Source of the DNA: Helicobacter sp. 12S02232-10
GTDB taxonomy: Bacteria > Campylobacterota > Campylobacteria > Campylobacterales > Helicobacteraceae
Reading direction: 5' to 3'
Assembly (NCBI RefSeq): GCF_002272895.1
Contig: NZ_MLAQ01000010.1
Span: 21,950 to 85,949, forward strand
Length of the DNA: 64,000 nucleotides
Part shown: positions 38,201-47,275 of the stretch, one piece after another
Layout: every line of letters starts with the position of its first letter
Numbering within the stretch: position 1 is the stretch's first letter
The notes under the pieces: generated by a model
Databases searched by the model: none
Told to the model about the DNA's origin: nothing
What the model saw: only the letters and a program-made list of their open reading frames with translations
Made by a program: the position numbers and the translations under genes

Positions 38201-38663
38201 TTTACTCTACACAATAAAGCCCTCTGTTTTGATTATGGCAATATCATTTATTTTAGGCATTATTACAACAAATACTTATTTCTATCAAAAAGGTTTTCAA
38301 GAGGGCTACATTAAAAAAACTAAGGATTTTCAAAACATCTTAAACACTTCAACTTCTATTGCAACAACAAAACTTACCCCTCAAACCCCCTTTAATCCAA
38401 CAATACAAAAGCCAAAATTTTATATGGGGAAAATTTATGGCTCCATCACTTACAATCATGCTTTAAAAGTAGCTCAAGACTATTATGAAAAAGGTGCCTA
38501 TGAAAATGCTATCATTTGGGCTTATAGAGCCAATCAAATCAATACTAACGATATCCAAAGCTGGAAAATCTATACCCAAAGTCTAAGCAAAATGGGAAAA
38601 GAAAAAGAAGCTCAAGAATTAATGCAAAAAGCAGAAGTTTTTTTCAAAAAGAAACATAAATGA
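38190..38663 (+). CDS. Single-pass membrane protein with TPR-like domain in secretion operon
   Basis: The 157-residue protein has an N-terminal membrane helix (SVLIMAISFILGIITTNTYF), a low-complexity linker rich in Thr and Pro, and a C-terminal pair of TPR-like helices (ALKVAQDYYEKGAYENAIIWA, then NTNDIQSWKIYTQSLSKMG). It lies between the secretin and the ATPase genes with overlaps on both sides. The position corresponds to that of Campylobacter ctsP/ctsX, but I see no nucleotide-binding motif. It may be a pilotin-like or scaffold factor; function is not known. Confidence 0.65.
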   Translation: MKTNLLYTIKPSVLIMAISFILGIITTNTYFYQKGFQEGYIKKTKDFQNILNTSTSIATTKLTPQTPFNPTIQKPKFYMGKIYGSITYNHALKVAQDYYEKGAYENAIIWAYRANQINTNDIQSWKIYTQSLSKMGKEKEAQELMQKAEVFFKKKHK

Positions 38664-40099
38664 AAGAAATCGAATTTCAAAATTGGACAAGCGATGAAAA
38701 ATCCTGCAGCCTTTTGCCTTATGAACTAGCTTTCAAGTTAAAAGCATTCGTATTTTCAATTGATCTGCCAAATCAAAAAATAACCCTTGTCATACTCAAA
38801 GATGAAGAAAATATAAATCAAAGCCTGCTTGAAGAACTCATCAAACAAAAATACCCGACTTTTTCCATACAACTATGTGCCATAAAACCTAAAATCTTTT
38901 ACACCGCTTTAGAACATATTAAAATTCAAGAACAGATCCACTTTTTTACCGCCCAAATCACTGATCTCAAAAGTTCTGAAGCAAATATCAAAAATCTTTA
39001 TCATTTCATTCTTGAAAGCGCGATTTCTCAAAACGCAAGCGATATACATCTTGAATCAAAAGCAACTCACGCGAGTTTTAAAATCCGTAAAGATGGCAAA
39101 ATCAAAGAGATGGCTAGGATTAAACCCAAAGTTTTTGAACTTCTTTGCAATAAAATCAAGCTCGAATCAAAACTTGACATCAGTGAAAAACGTTTGCCAC
39201 AAGATGGAAGGTATAGCCTTTCATTGCAAGATAAAGAATATGATTTTAGAATTTCAAGCATTCCCACACAGCACGGAGAATCCATCGTGATGAGAATCCT
39301 TTATAAACAAACCCGTCAAATCAATTTGGATGATTTGAAACTCAACTCCCATAATTTTTCCCTGATTCAAAAAAGTATTCAATCCCCTTATGGCATCATT
39401 TTAGTCACAGGTCCTACAGGAAGTGGCAAAAGCACAACCCTTTATGCTCTGCTTGAAACGCTAAAATCGCACGAAAAAAAGCTCATCACTATTGAAGACC
39501 CCATTGAATATCAAATCCATCTTGCCACACAAATCCAAATCAATCCAGATTACGGATTTGGCTTCCCTGAAGCCCTGCGAGCCATCTTACGCCAAGATCC
39601 CGATATCATTATGGTAGGGGAAATCCGTGACCAAGAAACCCTTCAATTAGCCATTCAATCCTCACTTACAGGGCATCTTGTTCTCTCAACCATTCATACT
39701 AATGACTGCGTATCCACAATTGATCGTCTTCTTGATATGGGGATAGCACCTTATTTATTAAATTCAAGTCTGAATACTATCATCTCCCAAAGACTAATTA
39801 GAAAACTCTGCCCCGAGTGCAAAAAATCCAATCCAAACTCACAAACATTCCCAAAGCCATCTTTTATCCCCAAGGGTTGTCAAAAATGCAATATGCAAGG
39901 TTTTATGGGTAGAGAGGCGATTTTTGAAGTCTTAGAAATCAACCCTGAAATCAAATCTTTAATCGGAAAAGTTTCCTCTTTAAAACTTAAAGAAATTCTC
40001 AAAGAAAAAGGTTTTAAAACCCTTTTTGATGATGGAAGTCAAAAAGCTGCTCAAGGCATTACAACTTATGAAGAAATCTATCGAAGTGTCAAAGAATGA
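38660..40099 (+). CDS. gspE: Secretion/pilus assembly ATPase GspE/PilB family
   Basis: This hexameric cytoplasmic ATPase of 479 residues powers pseudopilus or pilus assembly. It has a short N-terminal domain, then NASDIHLESKATHASFKIR, Walker A in VTGPTGSGKSTTLYALL, the Asp box TIEDPIEYQI, Walker B DPDIIMVGEIRDQETL, the His box LSTIHTNDC and a C-terminal tetracysteine zinc loop (CPECKKSN, then CQKCNMQG). The zinc loop marks the GspE/PilB assembly group rather than the PilT retraction group. A member of the same operon, it overlaps the gspF-like gene by four bases. Confidence 0.92.
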   Translation: MKEIEFQNWTSDEKSCSLLPYELAFKLKAFVFSIDLPNQKITLVILKDEENINQSLLEELIKQKYPTFSIQLCAIKPKIFYTALEHIKIQEQIHFFTAQITDLKSSEANIKNLYHFILESAISQNASDIHLESKATHASFKIRKDGKIKEMARIKPKVFELLCNKIKLESKLDISEKRLPQDGRYSLSLQDKEYDFRISSIPTQHGESIVMRILYKQTRQINLDDLKLNSHNFSLIQKSIQSPYGIILVTGPTGSGKSTTLYALLETLKSHEKKLITIEDPIEYQIHLATQIQINPDYGFGFPEALRAILRQDPDIIMVGEIRDQETLQLAIQSSLTGHLVLSTIHTNDCVSTIDRLLDMGIAPYLLNSSLNTIISQRLIRKLCPECKKSNPNSQTFPKPSFIPKGCQKCNMQGFMGREAIFEVLEINPEIKSLIGKVSSLKLKEILKEKGFKTLFDDGSQKAAQGITTYEEIYRSVKE

Positions 40100-41286
40100 A
40101 ATTTCTTGTTAAAGGCATTAAAAATGCCTGTCCTACCACCTTTAAAACCAACGCCCTTTCCAAAGAAGAAGCTAAAATAAAAGCTTATGCTACAGGCATT
40201 ATTCCCACACAAATCATTGCTATTCCTCAAAAAAATATTCTTCTAAAATCTCTTTCTTCGCACAAAAAAGAATTGATCATAAGTTTTAAACAAATCGCTT
40301 TTATGTCAGAGGCTTCCTTGCCCATTGATGAAATCCTCACTTATTGTATTGATGGTTCCAAACACCCAAAAATCCAAATGATGTATCAAGATATCTTAAA
40401 ACACCTCCATTCAGGGCTTTCTTTAAGCCAAGCATTCGACAAACACTCAAACCTTATCGGAAAAATGAGAATCGCCATCATTGAAACAGGTCAAAACACT
40501 GGCAATCTTCCTGAAACTTTCCGTGCTTTAGCCCAAGAATTGGAAGAAGATCAAAAAGACATCTCCAAATTCAAGAAAAAAATGTTTTATCCTTTCATCG
40601 TGATTTTGAGTATTTTCGTTGCATTTGGTATTTTAAACGCACTGGTAATTCCTGAATTCATCGCTTTGTTTGAAGAATTCAAACTTGAACTCCCTTTCAG
40701 TACAAAAGCCCTTATTTTTATCGGGGATTTGTTACAAAAATGGGGAATTTTGATCGTAGTTGTGCTAGGAATTTGGGGCATTTTAATAAAAAAATTTATG
40801 ATAAAATCAAATCTAGCTATGCAAAAAGCACACCGCTATCTTTTAAACGTGCCTGCCATTGGCAAAATATTTTTTTATCGCGATCTCCAAAGATGTCTTT
40901 TTACGCTCTATCTTTGTCAAAAAACGGGTATGGATTTCAAATCGTCTTTAAAAAATGCACACTCATCTTTAAATAATCTCCACCTGAAAAATATCTTTTT
41001 TCAAATTATTTCAGACATACAAAAAGGAGAAAATCTAAGTCAAGCCCTTGAAAAAACGAATCTATTCAATTCTATGGCAAAAGGTTTAATTTTAGCAGGT
41101 GAAAAAAGCGGGAATCTAGATAATACGTTTCAAATGTGTTCAGAATATTATAAAGAGCTTTATTCTGATACACTTGAACATTTCACTCAATGGCTAGAAC
41201 CGATCCTAACTTTTTTAGTCGGAAGTCTTGTATTGTGGTTTTCATTAGGCATTATGATGCCGATGTGGAGCCTCAATGGTGCTTGA
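40096..41286 (+). CDS. gspF: Inner-membrane platform protein GspF/PilC family
   Basis: The 396-residue protein has two T2SF domains (about residues 55-180 and 260-380) with three membrane helices: FIVILSIFVAFGILNALVIP, ILIVVVLGIWGILI and the last near the C terminus. The family signature is seen in MRIAIIETGQNTGNLPETF and MAKGLILAGEKSGNLDNTF. It anchors the assembly ATPase. It is the last gene of the operon; no pseudopilin with a prepilin leader or prepilin peptidase follows, so those must be encoded elsewhere if the machine works. Confidence 0.9.
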   Translation: MKFLVKGIKNACPTTFKTNALSKEEAKIKAYATGIIPTQIIAIPQKNILLKSLSSHKKELIISFKQIAFMSEASLPIDEILTYCIDGSKHPKIQMMYQDILKHLHSGLSLSQAFDKHSNLIGKMRIAIIETGQNTGNLPETFRALAQELEEDQKDISKFKKKMFYPFIVILSIFVAFGILNALVIPEFIALFEEFKLELPFSTKALIFIGDLLQKWGILIVVVLGIWGILIKKFMIKSNLAMQKAHRYLLNVPAIGKIFFYRDLQRCLFTLYLCQKTGMDFKSSLKNAHSSLNNLHLKNIFFQIISDIQKGENLSQALEKTNLFNSMAKGLILAGEKSGNLDNTFQMCSEYYKELYSDTLEHFTQWLEPILTFLVGSLVLWFSLGIMMPMWSLNGA

Positions 41287-41357
41287 AAAAATAGCAAAAG
41301 AAATCTGATTTTAAAAATAAACCTCTACTCACACCGACAAATAATCGGGTTGGATAC

Positions 41358-41774
41358 TTACTTTTTTTCCTTGCGTGCGCACTCTGGGCATATTCCGATA
41401 AAAACAGCTGATGTATCATATAAAGCATAGCCGCTTATTTTGGCACATTCATCAGAAATGCTTGAAATATCCACTTTAATATCTTCTAATTTTCCGCATT
41501 TTCCACACGCAACGTGGATATGACGATCATAACTGAGTTCATAACGCTGTTTTTGCGATGGTGCTTTAATTTCGCGCAAAATATTCACTTCATACAAAGC
41601 AGCGATATTTTTATAAACCGTCGCCAACGAAATAGAAGGATAATCTTTTTTGATGTTTTCATAAACATCATCCACACTAATGTGCCCGTTTTTTTCAATC
41701 TCCTTTAAGATAGCAATCCTTTGAGGAGTTACTTTAAGGTTTTTTTCTTTCAAACTAGCTTCAAAATTCATCAT
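41358..41774 (-). CDS. perR: Peroxide-responsive Fur-family regulator PerR
   Basis: The 138-residue Fur-family repressor has the winged helix (KEKNLKVTPQRIAILKEIEK, then SLATVYKNIAALYEV) and metal ligands in RHIHVACGKCGKLEDI and the C-terminal CPEC. The shorter N terminus, the RHIHVACGKCG box and the clear separation from the Fur at 1.1 kb fit PerR, which represses catalase and peroxidase genes until its metal-bound histidines are oxidised. ATGs at 41774 and 41771 are both possible; GAGG lies five bases before the first. A 23-base inverted repeat sits just upstream and may be its own operator. Confidence 0.85.
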   Translation of the reverse strand: MMNFEASLKEKNLKVTPQRIAILKEIEKNGHISVDDVYENIKKDYPSISLATVYKNIAALYEVNILREIKAPSQKQRYELSYDRHIHVACGKCGKLEDIKVDISSISDECAKISGYALYDTSAVFIGICPECARKEKK

Positions 41775-41807
41775 TTTTTCCTCGTAATACAATAAAAATT
41801 AAGTAAT

Positions 41808-41830
41808 TTATAATATTTATGAAATTATAA
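41808..41830. promoter_or_regulatory. Inverted repeat in the perR/ffh intergenic region (possible PerR operator)
   Basis: TTATAAT (41808-41814) and ATTATAA (41824-41830) are perfect inverted repeats separated by nine bases, 34 bases upstream of the perR start. The minus-strand TATAAT in the right arm is a plausible -10 for perR, so binding here would repress it. Known Per boxes have 7-1-7 spacing with the same TTATAAT/ATTATAA arms, so the nine-base spacer is non-standard. Confidence 0.4.
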
Positions 41831-41877
41831 CCAAAAACTTTTAATAGAGTTTTAGACAAACACAAGTTGGTTTTTTG

Positions 41878-41883
41878 TAAAAT
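41878..41883 (+). promoter_or_regulatory. Possible -10 element of ffh
   Basis: TGTAAAATAACG contains TAAAAT 42 bases upstream of the ffh start codon, with a TG extension before it. No -35 box is evident, as expected for Helicobacter. Confidence 0.3.
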
Positions 41884-41924
41884 AACGAGCTTTCGGACTA
41901 AAAATTTACACTAGGAGTTTTAAA

Positions 41925-43265
41925 TTGTTTGAGACACTCAGTGAATCATTTAAAACCGCTCTAAACAAAATCCGTTTTAACGATGATGAAAAATCACTTT
42001 CCAAAGCCTTGGAAGAATTAAAAAAATCACTTCTGCGAAACGATGTTTATCACAAAGCGACCAAAGAATTATTAAAAAATGTCGAAACCCAAACCAAGCA
42101 AGCTGGCATCGGCAAGCAAAATTTCTTAAACGCACTTCAAAATAGTTTGCAAGAAATTTTAAACACGGGCGGAAGCTATGGTTTTACTTATGCTTCCAAA
42201 CCTCCTACAATCATTCTAATGAGTGGGCTTCAAGGAAGTGGAAAAACCACCACATCGGCTAAATTAGCCAACTACTTAAAAACTAAAAATAAAAAAGTTT
42301 TGCTCGTAGCTTGCGACCTTGCCCGTTTAGCAGCCGTCGAACAACTCACCCAACTTGCTTCCCAAATCGAAGTGGATATTTTTAAACTTGAAAACGCAAC
42401 CCCCTTAGAAATCGCTAAAGCTGCCAAACAAAAAGCTATCGATGGACAATATGATGTGATGATCGTCGATACCGCCGGAAGACTAGCAATTGATTCACTC
42501 CTGATGGAAGAGCTTCGATCCATCAAAAATGCTTTAAATCCTCACGAAATTTTTTACGTTGCAGATTCTTTAAGCGGTCAAGACGGGGTTAAAAGTGCAG
42601 CTACTTTCAATCAAGAGATTGGAATCACTGGAGTTATTTTGAGCAAATTTGACAGCGATTCTAAAGGTGGTATTGCCCTTTCAATTGCCTATCAATTAGA
42701 AATTCCCTTGCGCTTCATCGGAAATGGAGAGAAGATCCCTGATTTAGACATCTTCATACCCGAAAGAATCATCTCAAGACTGATGGGAGCTGGAGACATT
42801 GCCTCATTAGCGGAAAAAACAGCTGGTATTTTAGATGAGCAAGAAGCCAAAAATATCAGTAAGAAACTCAAAAAAGGTCAATTTACATTCACCGACTTTA
42901 TCGCTCAAATAGAAAATATCAAGAAACTTGGCTCAGTGAGTTCAATTGTCTCAATGATTCCAGGTCTTGGAAATATGGCTGGAGCACTTAAAAATGTAGA
43001 TTTAGACACATCAAGTGAAGTACGCAAAATTAAAGCAATGGTCAATTCAATGACACCAAAAGAAAGAAATAATCCCGATCTTTTAAATGGAAGTCGCAGA
43101 AAAAGAATCGCTTTAGGGAGCGGTCTTGAAGTGAGTGATATTAATCGAATTGTGAAGCAATTTGACAATGCTGCCAAAATGGCAAAACGCCTAAGTTCCA
43201 AAGGAGGAATGCAGGAACTAATGCAAATGATGGGACAAATGAGGGGAAAATCAAACAATTCTTGA
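41925..43265 (+). CDS. ffh: Signal recognition particle protein Ffh
   Basis: This GTPase binds 4.5S RNA and targets membrane proteins to FtsY and SecYEG. The 446-residue protein starts at a TTG (GGAG lies just upstream) and reads MFETLSESFKTALNKIRF. It has the N domain, the G domain (MSGLQGSGKTTTSAKLA, VACDLARLAAVEQL, VDTAGRLAID, SKFDSDSKGG, FIGNGEKIPDLDIF) and the methionine-rich M domain with SRRKRIALGSGLEVSDINR for RNA binding. It precedes the rpsP operon as in H. pylori. Confidence 0.96.
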   Translation: MFETLSESFKTALNKIRFNDDEKSLSKALEELKKSLLRNDVYHKATKELLKNVETQTKQAGIGKQNFLNALQNSLQEILNTGGSYGFTYASKPPTIILMSGLQGSGKTTTSAKLANYLKTKNKKVLLVACDLARLAAVEQLTQLASQIEVDIFKLENATPLEIAKAAKQKAIDGQYDVMIVDTAGRLAIDSLLMEELRSIKNALNPHEIFYVADSLSGQDGVKSAATFNQEIGITGVILSKFDSDSKGGIALSIAYQLEIPLRFIGNGEKIPDLDIFIPERIISRLMGAGDIASLAEKTAGILDEQEAKNISKKLKKGQFTFTDFIAQIENIKKLGSVSSIVSMIPGLGNMAGALKNVDLDTSSEVRKIKAMVNSMTPKERNNPDLLNGSRRKRIALGSGLEVSDINRIVKQFDNAAKMAKRLSSKGGMQELMQMMGQMRGKSNNS

Positions 43266-43294
43266 TTTTAATTTAAAATAGAGCTGTTTTTGTG

Positions 43295-43300
43295 TATAAT
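43295..43300 (+). promoter_or_regulatory. Promoter -10 of the rpsP-rplS operon
   Basis: TGTGTATAAT gives a perfect TATAAT with a TG-extended upstream part, 87 bases before rpsP. The leader contains a small stem TTGAGA/TCTCAA (43318-43323 with 43334-43339). A strong ribosome site, AAGGAG, lies before the rpsP start. Confidence 0.5.
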
Positions 43301-43386
43301 TCAGGCTTTTTAAAGGCTTGAGACAATTAAAGTTCTCAATCCACCAAAAATTTAATATATTTTAGTATCTCACAAGGAGTAAGCAT

Positions 43387-43620
43387 ATGGCAACAGTGAT
43401 CAGATTAACTCGAATGGGAAGAAAGAAAAAACCTTTTTATCGAATCGTCGTGACCGATTCTCGGAAGAGAAGAGATGGAGGATGGATTGAATCGATTGGT
43501 TATTACAACCCTTTAAAAGAGCCTGCCGACATTAAAATCGATACCGAAAGGCTAAACTATTGGAAAAGTGTGGGCGCCAAAATGAGCGAAAGAGTAAGCA
43601 AATTATCTTCGGGAAAATAA
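43387..43620 (+). CDS. rpsP: 30S ribosomal protein S16
   Basis: The 77-residue protein begins [20 protein letters not shown] and has [11 protein letters not shown] and IGYYNPL, all diagnostic for bS16. First gene of the five-gene operon rpsP-khpA-rimM-trmD-rplS, preceded by AAGGAG. Confidence 0.97.
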   Translation: MATVIRLTRMGRKKKPFYRIVVTDSRKRRDGGWIESIGYYNPLKEPADIKIDTERLNYWKSVGAKMSERVSKLSSGK

Positions 43621-43627
43621 TTCATCT

Positions 43628-43879
43628 ATGATAGAGCAGTTTTTACAAGATTATGTCAAAAAAATTGTCCAATATCCTCAAAAAGTAAAAGTTTCTTTGA
43701 GTTCAACTGAAGATGGGTGCAAGGATATTGTGATTTATGCTTCCCCCATAGACATAGGTAGGGTTATTGGCAAAGATGGCAAGATGATCAGTGCGATTAA
43801 AACTTTTATTTCCGGAGCAAAAGCAAAAGACGGCTTTACATACAAAGTAGTTGTTCAAGCAAATGAAAATCCAAGATAA
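43628..43879 (+). CDS. khpA: KH-domain RNA-binding protein KhpA
   Basis: The 83-residue single KH domain has the core DIGRVIGKDGKMISAIKTF, with the GxxG loop as GKDG. KhpA works with KhpB/Jag as a broad RNA chaperone in other bacteria. It lies seven bases after rpsP and overlaps rimM by 17 bases, the usual position between S16 and RimM. Confidence 0.9.
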   Translation: MIEQFLQDYVKKIVQYPQKVKVSLSSTEDGCKDIVIYASPIDIGRVIGKDGKMISAIKTFISGAKAKDGFTYKVVVQANENPR

Positions 43880-44426
43880 CTATTCTTTAATAGAAATAGG
43901 GAAGATTGGCAAAACAATCGGATTAAATGGGGGGTTAAAACTGCATTTAGTCACTGATTTTCCTCAAAGTATCCAAGAAAATCTTGAACTAACCCTCAAA
44001 TCCTCCCAAAAACATTCCTCTCTTTGCCATACTCTCACAATCAAAAGCTTCAATCCCCAAAATTCTATAGTTTTTTTCAAAGAAATTGAAAATATTGATC
44101 AAGCCAAAACACTTTGCAATCTCATTGCTTATGCAAGTCTTGAAGACACAAAAAAACTATGCCCTTTAAAAACAGATGAATATTTTTGGTTTGATATGAT
44201 TGGATGTGAAATTATAGAAGACAAAGAGATGCTTGGGGAAGTGGATGGCATAGAGCGTATCGGATCAACTGATTATCTGTTGGTAAAAACTTCAGAGAAA
44301 CTCAAATCTCAAGGACTGCCAAAAACTTTTATGATCCCCTATATTGAGTATTTTATATCCAAAACCTCCCTAGAGGAAAAGACTATTTTTGCCAAAGGGG
44401 CAAAAGCCATTTTAGAGGCGAGCTAA
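43863..44426 (+). CDS. rimM: 16S rRNA processing protein RimM
   Basis: This 30S maturation factor binds S19. The 187-residue protein has the N-terminal barrel (LIEIGKIGKTIGLNGGLKLH) and the C-terminal PRC-barrel (YFWFDMIGCEIIED, then LGEVDGIERIGSTDYLLVK, then MIPYIEYFI). The ATG at 43863 is preferred over a TTG at 43851. trmD starts on its stop (TAATG). Confidence 0.93.
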   Translation: MKIQDNYSLIEIGKIGKTIGLNGGLKLHLVTDFPQSIQENLELTLKSSQKHSSLCHTLTIKSFNPQNSIVFFKEIENIDQAKTLCNLIAYASLEDTKKLCPLKTDEYFWFDMIGCEIIEDKEMLGEVDGIERIGSTDYLLVKTSEKLKSQGLPKTFMIPYIEYFISKTSLEEKTIFAKGAKAILEAS

Positions 44427-45139
44427 TGCGTTTCAGCTTCTTGAGTTTATTCCCAAACTTAATTTCTTCCTACTTCCAAGATTCTATTCTAAAAAATGCG
44501 ATTAAAAAAAATCTCATTCAAATTTGTATCACAAATATTAGAGATTATGCAAAAGATAAATATCAAAAAGCAGATTATCCTCAAATTGGGGGTGGAGCTG
44601 GACAAGTTTTAAGACCCGATTTGATTAAAGACGCTCTTGATAACATTCCTGACCCCAAGCATATCATTTTCCTTTCTCCAACTGCAAAACCTTTCACGCA
44701 AACTGATGCGATCCGACTTGCTTCAAAACAACATATTGTCTTTGTTTGCGGGCGTTATGAGGGGTTTGATGAACGCTGCGTCGAAATGTGTGCGAATGAA
44801 GTCTTTTCAATTGGGGATTTTATTTTAACAGGCGGAGAACTAGCTGCTCTATGTCTTTGCGATAGTATTTCTAGACAAATAAAAGGAGTTTTAGGAAACC
44901 CTGAATCTCTGATTGGTGAAAGTTTTGAATTTTCTCTTTTGGAAGCCCCAAATTTTTCAAGAATAATGGATTTGGAAAAAAAATTCCAAAATTTTCTTCC
45001 GCCTTCAGAGTATTCAAAGGGAAATCATAGTAGAATTGCCGACTTAAAAAATAATTTGGCGATTTTGAAGACAAAATATTTCAGGCCAGATTTATATCAA
45101 AAATGGAAAGCAATAAAAAGGGTATGTAATGAAAAATAG
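44426..45139 (+). CDS. trmD: tRNA (guanine-37-N1) methyltransferase TrmD
   Basis: It methylates G37 of tRNAs with a G at 36, preventing +1 frameshifts. The 237-residue SPOUT enzyme with trefoil knot shows [25 protein letters not shown] substrate region, [14 protein letters not shown], the SAM pocket [13 protein letters not shown] and [15 protein letters not shown]. It overlaps rplS by 11 bases. Confidence 0.97.
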   Translation: MRFSFLSLFPNLISSYFQDSILKNAIKKNLIQICITNIRDYAKDKYQKADYPQIGGGAGQVLRPDLIKDALDNIPDPKHIIFLSPTAKPFTQTDAIRLASKQHIVFVCGRYEGFDERCVEMCANEVFSIGDFILTGGELAALCLCDSISRQIKGVLGNPESLIGESFEFSLLEAPNFSRIMDLEKKFQNFLPPSEYSKGNHSRIADLKNNLAILKTKYFRPDLYQKWKAIKRVCNEK

Positions 45140-45485
45140 GTATATTGAGAACTTTGAAAAATCTCAAATCGGTGATAAAAAAGTTCCAAATTTTAAAGCT
45201 GGCGATACAGTAAAATTGGGAATAAAAATCAAAGAAGGCGAAAAAAGTCGGATTCAAAATTTTGAAGGGATTTGTATCTCTATTCGTGGAAATGGCGTTG
45301 ATAGAACTTTTACGATCAGAAAAATGGGAGCTAATAATATTGGCGTAGAAAAGACTTTTCCTCTTTACAGCGAAAGTCTTGAGAGCATTGATGTCTTAAG
45401 AATCGGTAGAGTCAGAAGAGCTAAGCTTTATTACCTCAGAGACAGAAAAGGTAAATCTGCAAGAATCAAAGAACTTAGAAAATAA
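45129..45485 (+). CDS. rplS: 50S ribosomal protein L19
   Basis: The 118-residue bL19 has the conserved [59 protein letters not shown] and [17 protein letters not shown]. It ends the ribosomal operon. Confidence 0.97.
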   Translation: MKNRYIENFEKSQIGDKKVPNFKAGDTVKLGIKIKEGEKSRIQNFEGICISIRGNGVDRTFTIRKMGANNIGVEKTFPLYSESLESIDVLRIGRVRRAKLYYLRDRKGKSARIKELRK

Positions 45486-45529
45486 TTTTTCTCAAGTAAC
45501 TTTTGAAAATCTTGCTTTTTATGATAGAA

Positions 45530-45553
45530 ATTTTAGCTTTTTATGGCTAAAAT
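45530..45553. terminator. Hairpin after rplS
   Basis: ATTTTAGC (45530-45537) pairs with GCTAAAAT (45546-45553) over an eight-base loop, in the short gap between the convergent rplS and TraF-like genes, overlapping the stop of the latter. It is the likely terminator of the ribosomal operon, although T-runs are modest. Confidence 0.4.
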
Positions 45554-46806
45554 GAAAAGCTTCCCCCGATTTTTAAATTCAAGTATTTTGGAATTTTATA
45601 ACCTTTTGCCTCTCCGAGTTTAGTCCCGCTTTGAAGCGCAATATCAAATAACCCCAATACGTTGATTCCTCCAGTAAGAATAAGCCCATCGTTCTGACGT
45701 ATATCCATCATTGCCCCTGCACGCAAATCAAAATATTTTAAATCAAACTTCACCCCACCTCCAAGCATCTGACTTTTTTGTTTTTCATAATTAAAATTTA
45801 ACAATTCATTCGGAAGAATATCTGCATCAAAAGCGACTGTAAAGTAACGTTCATTATAGGCAATTCCAACCCGATATTGAGGCTTAACCACAATATTCCC
45901 AGAAGTATATTTGAATGTCGGAGAATTGATATTTTTTGCCACGACTCCAAAAGTCAAATAACGAAATTTAGGGAGGTCAATTTCATACATCATTCCCAAA
46001 TCAATTCCAAATGTACTTGAAAGCTGATAATTTCCTCCCCCGCTAAATTTTTTTAATTCATTGGATAAATTGATATGATCGCTCAAATAAACATCTTGCT
46101 TGGCATTAATGCCATTCATATATTTTGCAGCGATTCCAAGATTTAAATTAGAGTTTTTAAAATAAAATGTTTTGGCATAACCGATGGGTATCTCAGATAA
46201 AACGAATGAAGAAGCAACGATTTTATGAGCATCACCTTGTTGCAAGGCATAAACAATAGAATGTTGCTCATAATCAGTTTGTGTCGTCGCTTGAGGAGTA
46301 TAGCCTCCAGAGACATTTGAAACAAGTTTATAATAATTCCCTCCATTTTCAACAATCAATCCCATACGATTAGGATCAGCATTTAAAGAAATGCTTGAAT
46401 ACATTGACCCAAAAAACCCCAAAGCAATCGAACCAAATTCCTCTCTGATTACGGAAGAAGAAAGCTGAAAAACAATCCCGTTTTGGCTAGTAATGCTAAG
46501 ATTATTATCCTTAAGCACATCTTGAAGTGTCTCCATATCTTTAGGAGAAGAAGCGATATTCGCAAGATTGAGATTGGCAAGCTTGTCAATATTTTTTTGA
46601 CGGTATTCCACTCCGATACTATAACCAAATTTTGTTTTATTATCAGCACTCAAAAGAGCTGGATTATAATACAAGCCATAAGGAGATGCTTTTAGTGCAA
46701 CTCCTGCACCCCCCATACCTGCAGAAACATTCCCAATCCCTCCAAACTCCAAAGCCTCCAAATTCAAAACAGACAAGATACCCGCAACGAAGAAAATCTT
46801 TTTCAT
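45547..46806 (-). CDS. TraF-like outer-membrane beta-barrel protein
   Basis: The 419-residue protein has a signal peptide (IFFVAGILSVLNLEALEF), then GIGNVSAGMGGAGVALKAS and YGLYYNPALLS. This opening is typical of the conjugal-transfer TraF_2/FadL-like barrel family in Campylobacterota. The remainder alternates in short strands and ends in SFSF, a terminal-Phe outer-membrane signal. Despite the TraF name there are no conjugation genes nearby. A hydrophobic-molecule channel function is possible but not shown. Confidence 0.75.
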   Translation of the reverse strand: MKKIFFVAGILSVLNLEALEFGGIGNVSAGMGGAGVALKASPYGLYYNPALLSADNKTKFGYSIGVEYRQKNIDKLANLNLANIASSPKDMETLQDVLKDNNLSITSQNGIVFQLSSSVIREEFGSIALGFFGSMYSSISLNADPNRMGLIVENGGNYYKLVSNVSGGYTPQATTQTDYEQHSIVYALQQGDAHKIVASSFVLSEIPIGYAKTFYFKNSNLNLGIAAKYMNGINAKQDVYLSDHINLSNELKKFSGGGNYQLSSTFGIDLGMMYEIDLPKFRYLTFGVVAKNINSPTFKYTSGNIVVKPQYRVGIAYNERYFTVAFDADILPNELLNFNYEKQKSQMLGGGVKFDLKYFDLRAGAMMDIRQNDGLILTGGINVLGLFDIALQSGTKLGEAKGYKIPKYLNLKIGGSFSF

Positions 46807-46847
46807 TCCGCATTCCTTAAAAACCGAATTTGAAGAAAATATACCGA

Positions 46848-47264
46848 CTATTTTGCGACCAAAACCGGAATTGGGGAAGAATTGATAAAACTATTTTGAT
46901 GAGAATTAAAAATTCGATGCAACAAAGAAGATTCACTAGCCCCAATAACAAGTAAATCGTATTTATCTGCAATCTCTAAAACAACATCAATCGGATTCCC
47001 TGTTTTGAGAATTTTTTGGCAGGTAATACCATCTTTTTGAAAAGTTTTTTCAAACTCATCTAAAATCTCATTGGATTTTTCTTTTTCCATATTTTCAATC
47101 GTTCCATAATCGACAATCCCACTTTCAGCATAAACCAATACTTCAGGGGTTACGTGCAAAAGCGTGAGTTCAACGCCCTCTTGGTGCCCAAATAGATTGA
47201 TGATTGTTTTGATCGCTCTTCTGCATTCTTCAGTATCGCTCACACCAAACAATAACTTTGTCAT
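46848..47264 (-). CDS. Universal stress protein (UspA family)
   Basis: The 138-residue cytoplasmic protein has the Usp alpha/beta fold: TKLLFGVSDTEECRRA at the start, LLHVTPEV, and DLLVIGASESSLLHRI followed by SSPIPVLVA. The glycine motif for ATP binding (GxxGxxxxGS) is altered to GASESSLLHRIFNSHQNS, so ATP binding is doubtful. The ATG at 47264 with AAAGGAG is preferred over an in-frame start at 47279 within the moeA stop region. It is the gene directly after moeA. Confidence 0.85.
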   Translation of the reverse strand: MTKLLFGVSDTEECRRAIKTIINLFGHQEGVELTLLHVTPEVLVYAESGIVDYGTIENMEKEKSNEILDEFEKTFQKDGITCQKILKTGNPIDVVLEIADKYDLLVIGASESSLLHRIFNSHQNSFINSSPIPVLVAK

Positions 47265-47275
47265 TTCTACTCCTT

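Noticed and set aside
45547..46806. Conjugation protein TraF
   Set aside because: The family name comes from a plasmid gene, but no other transfer genes are nearby and the protein is a common Campylobacterota outer-membrane barrel.
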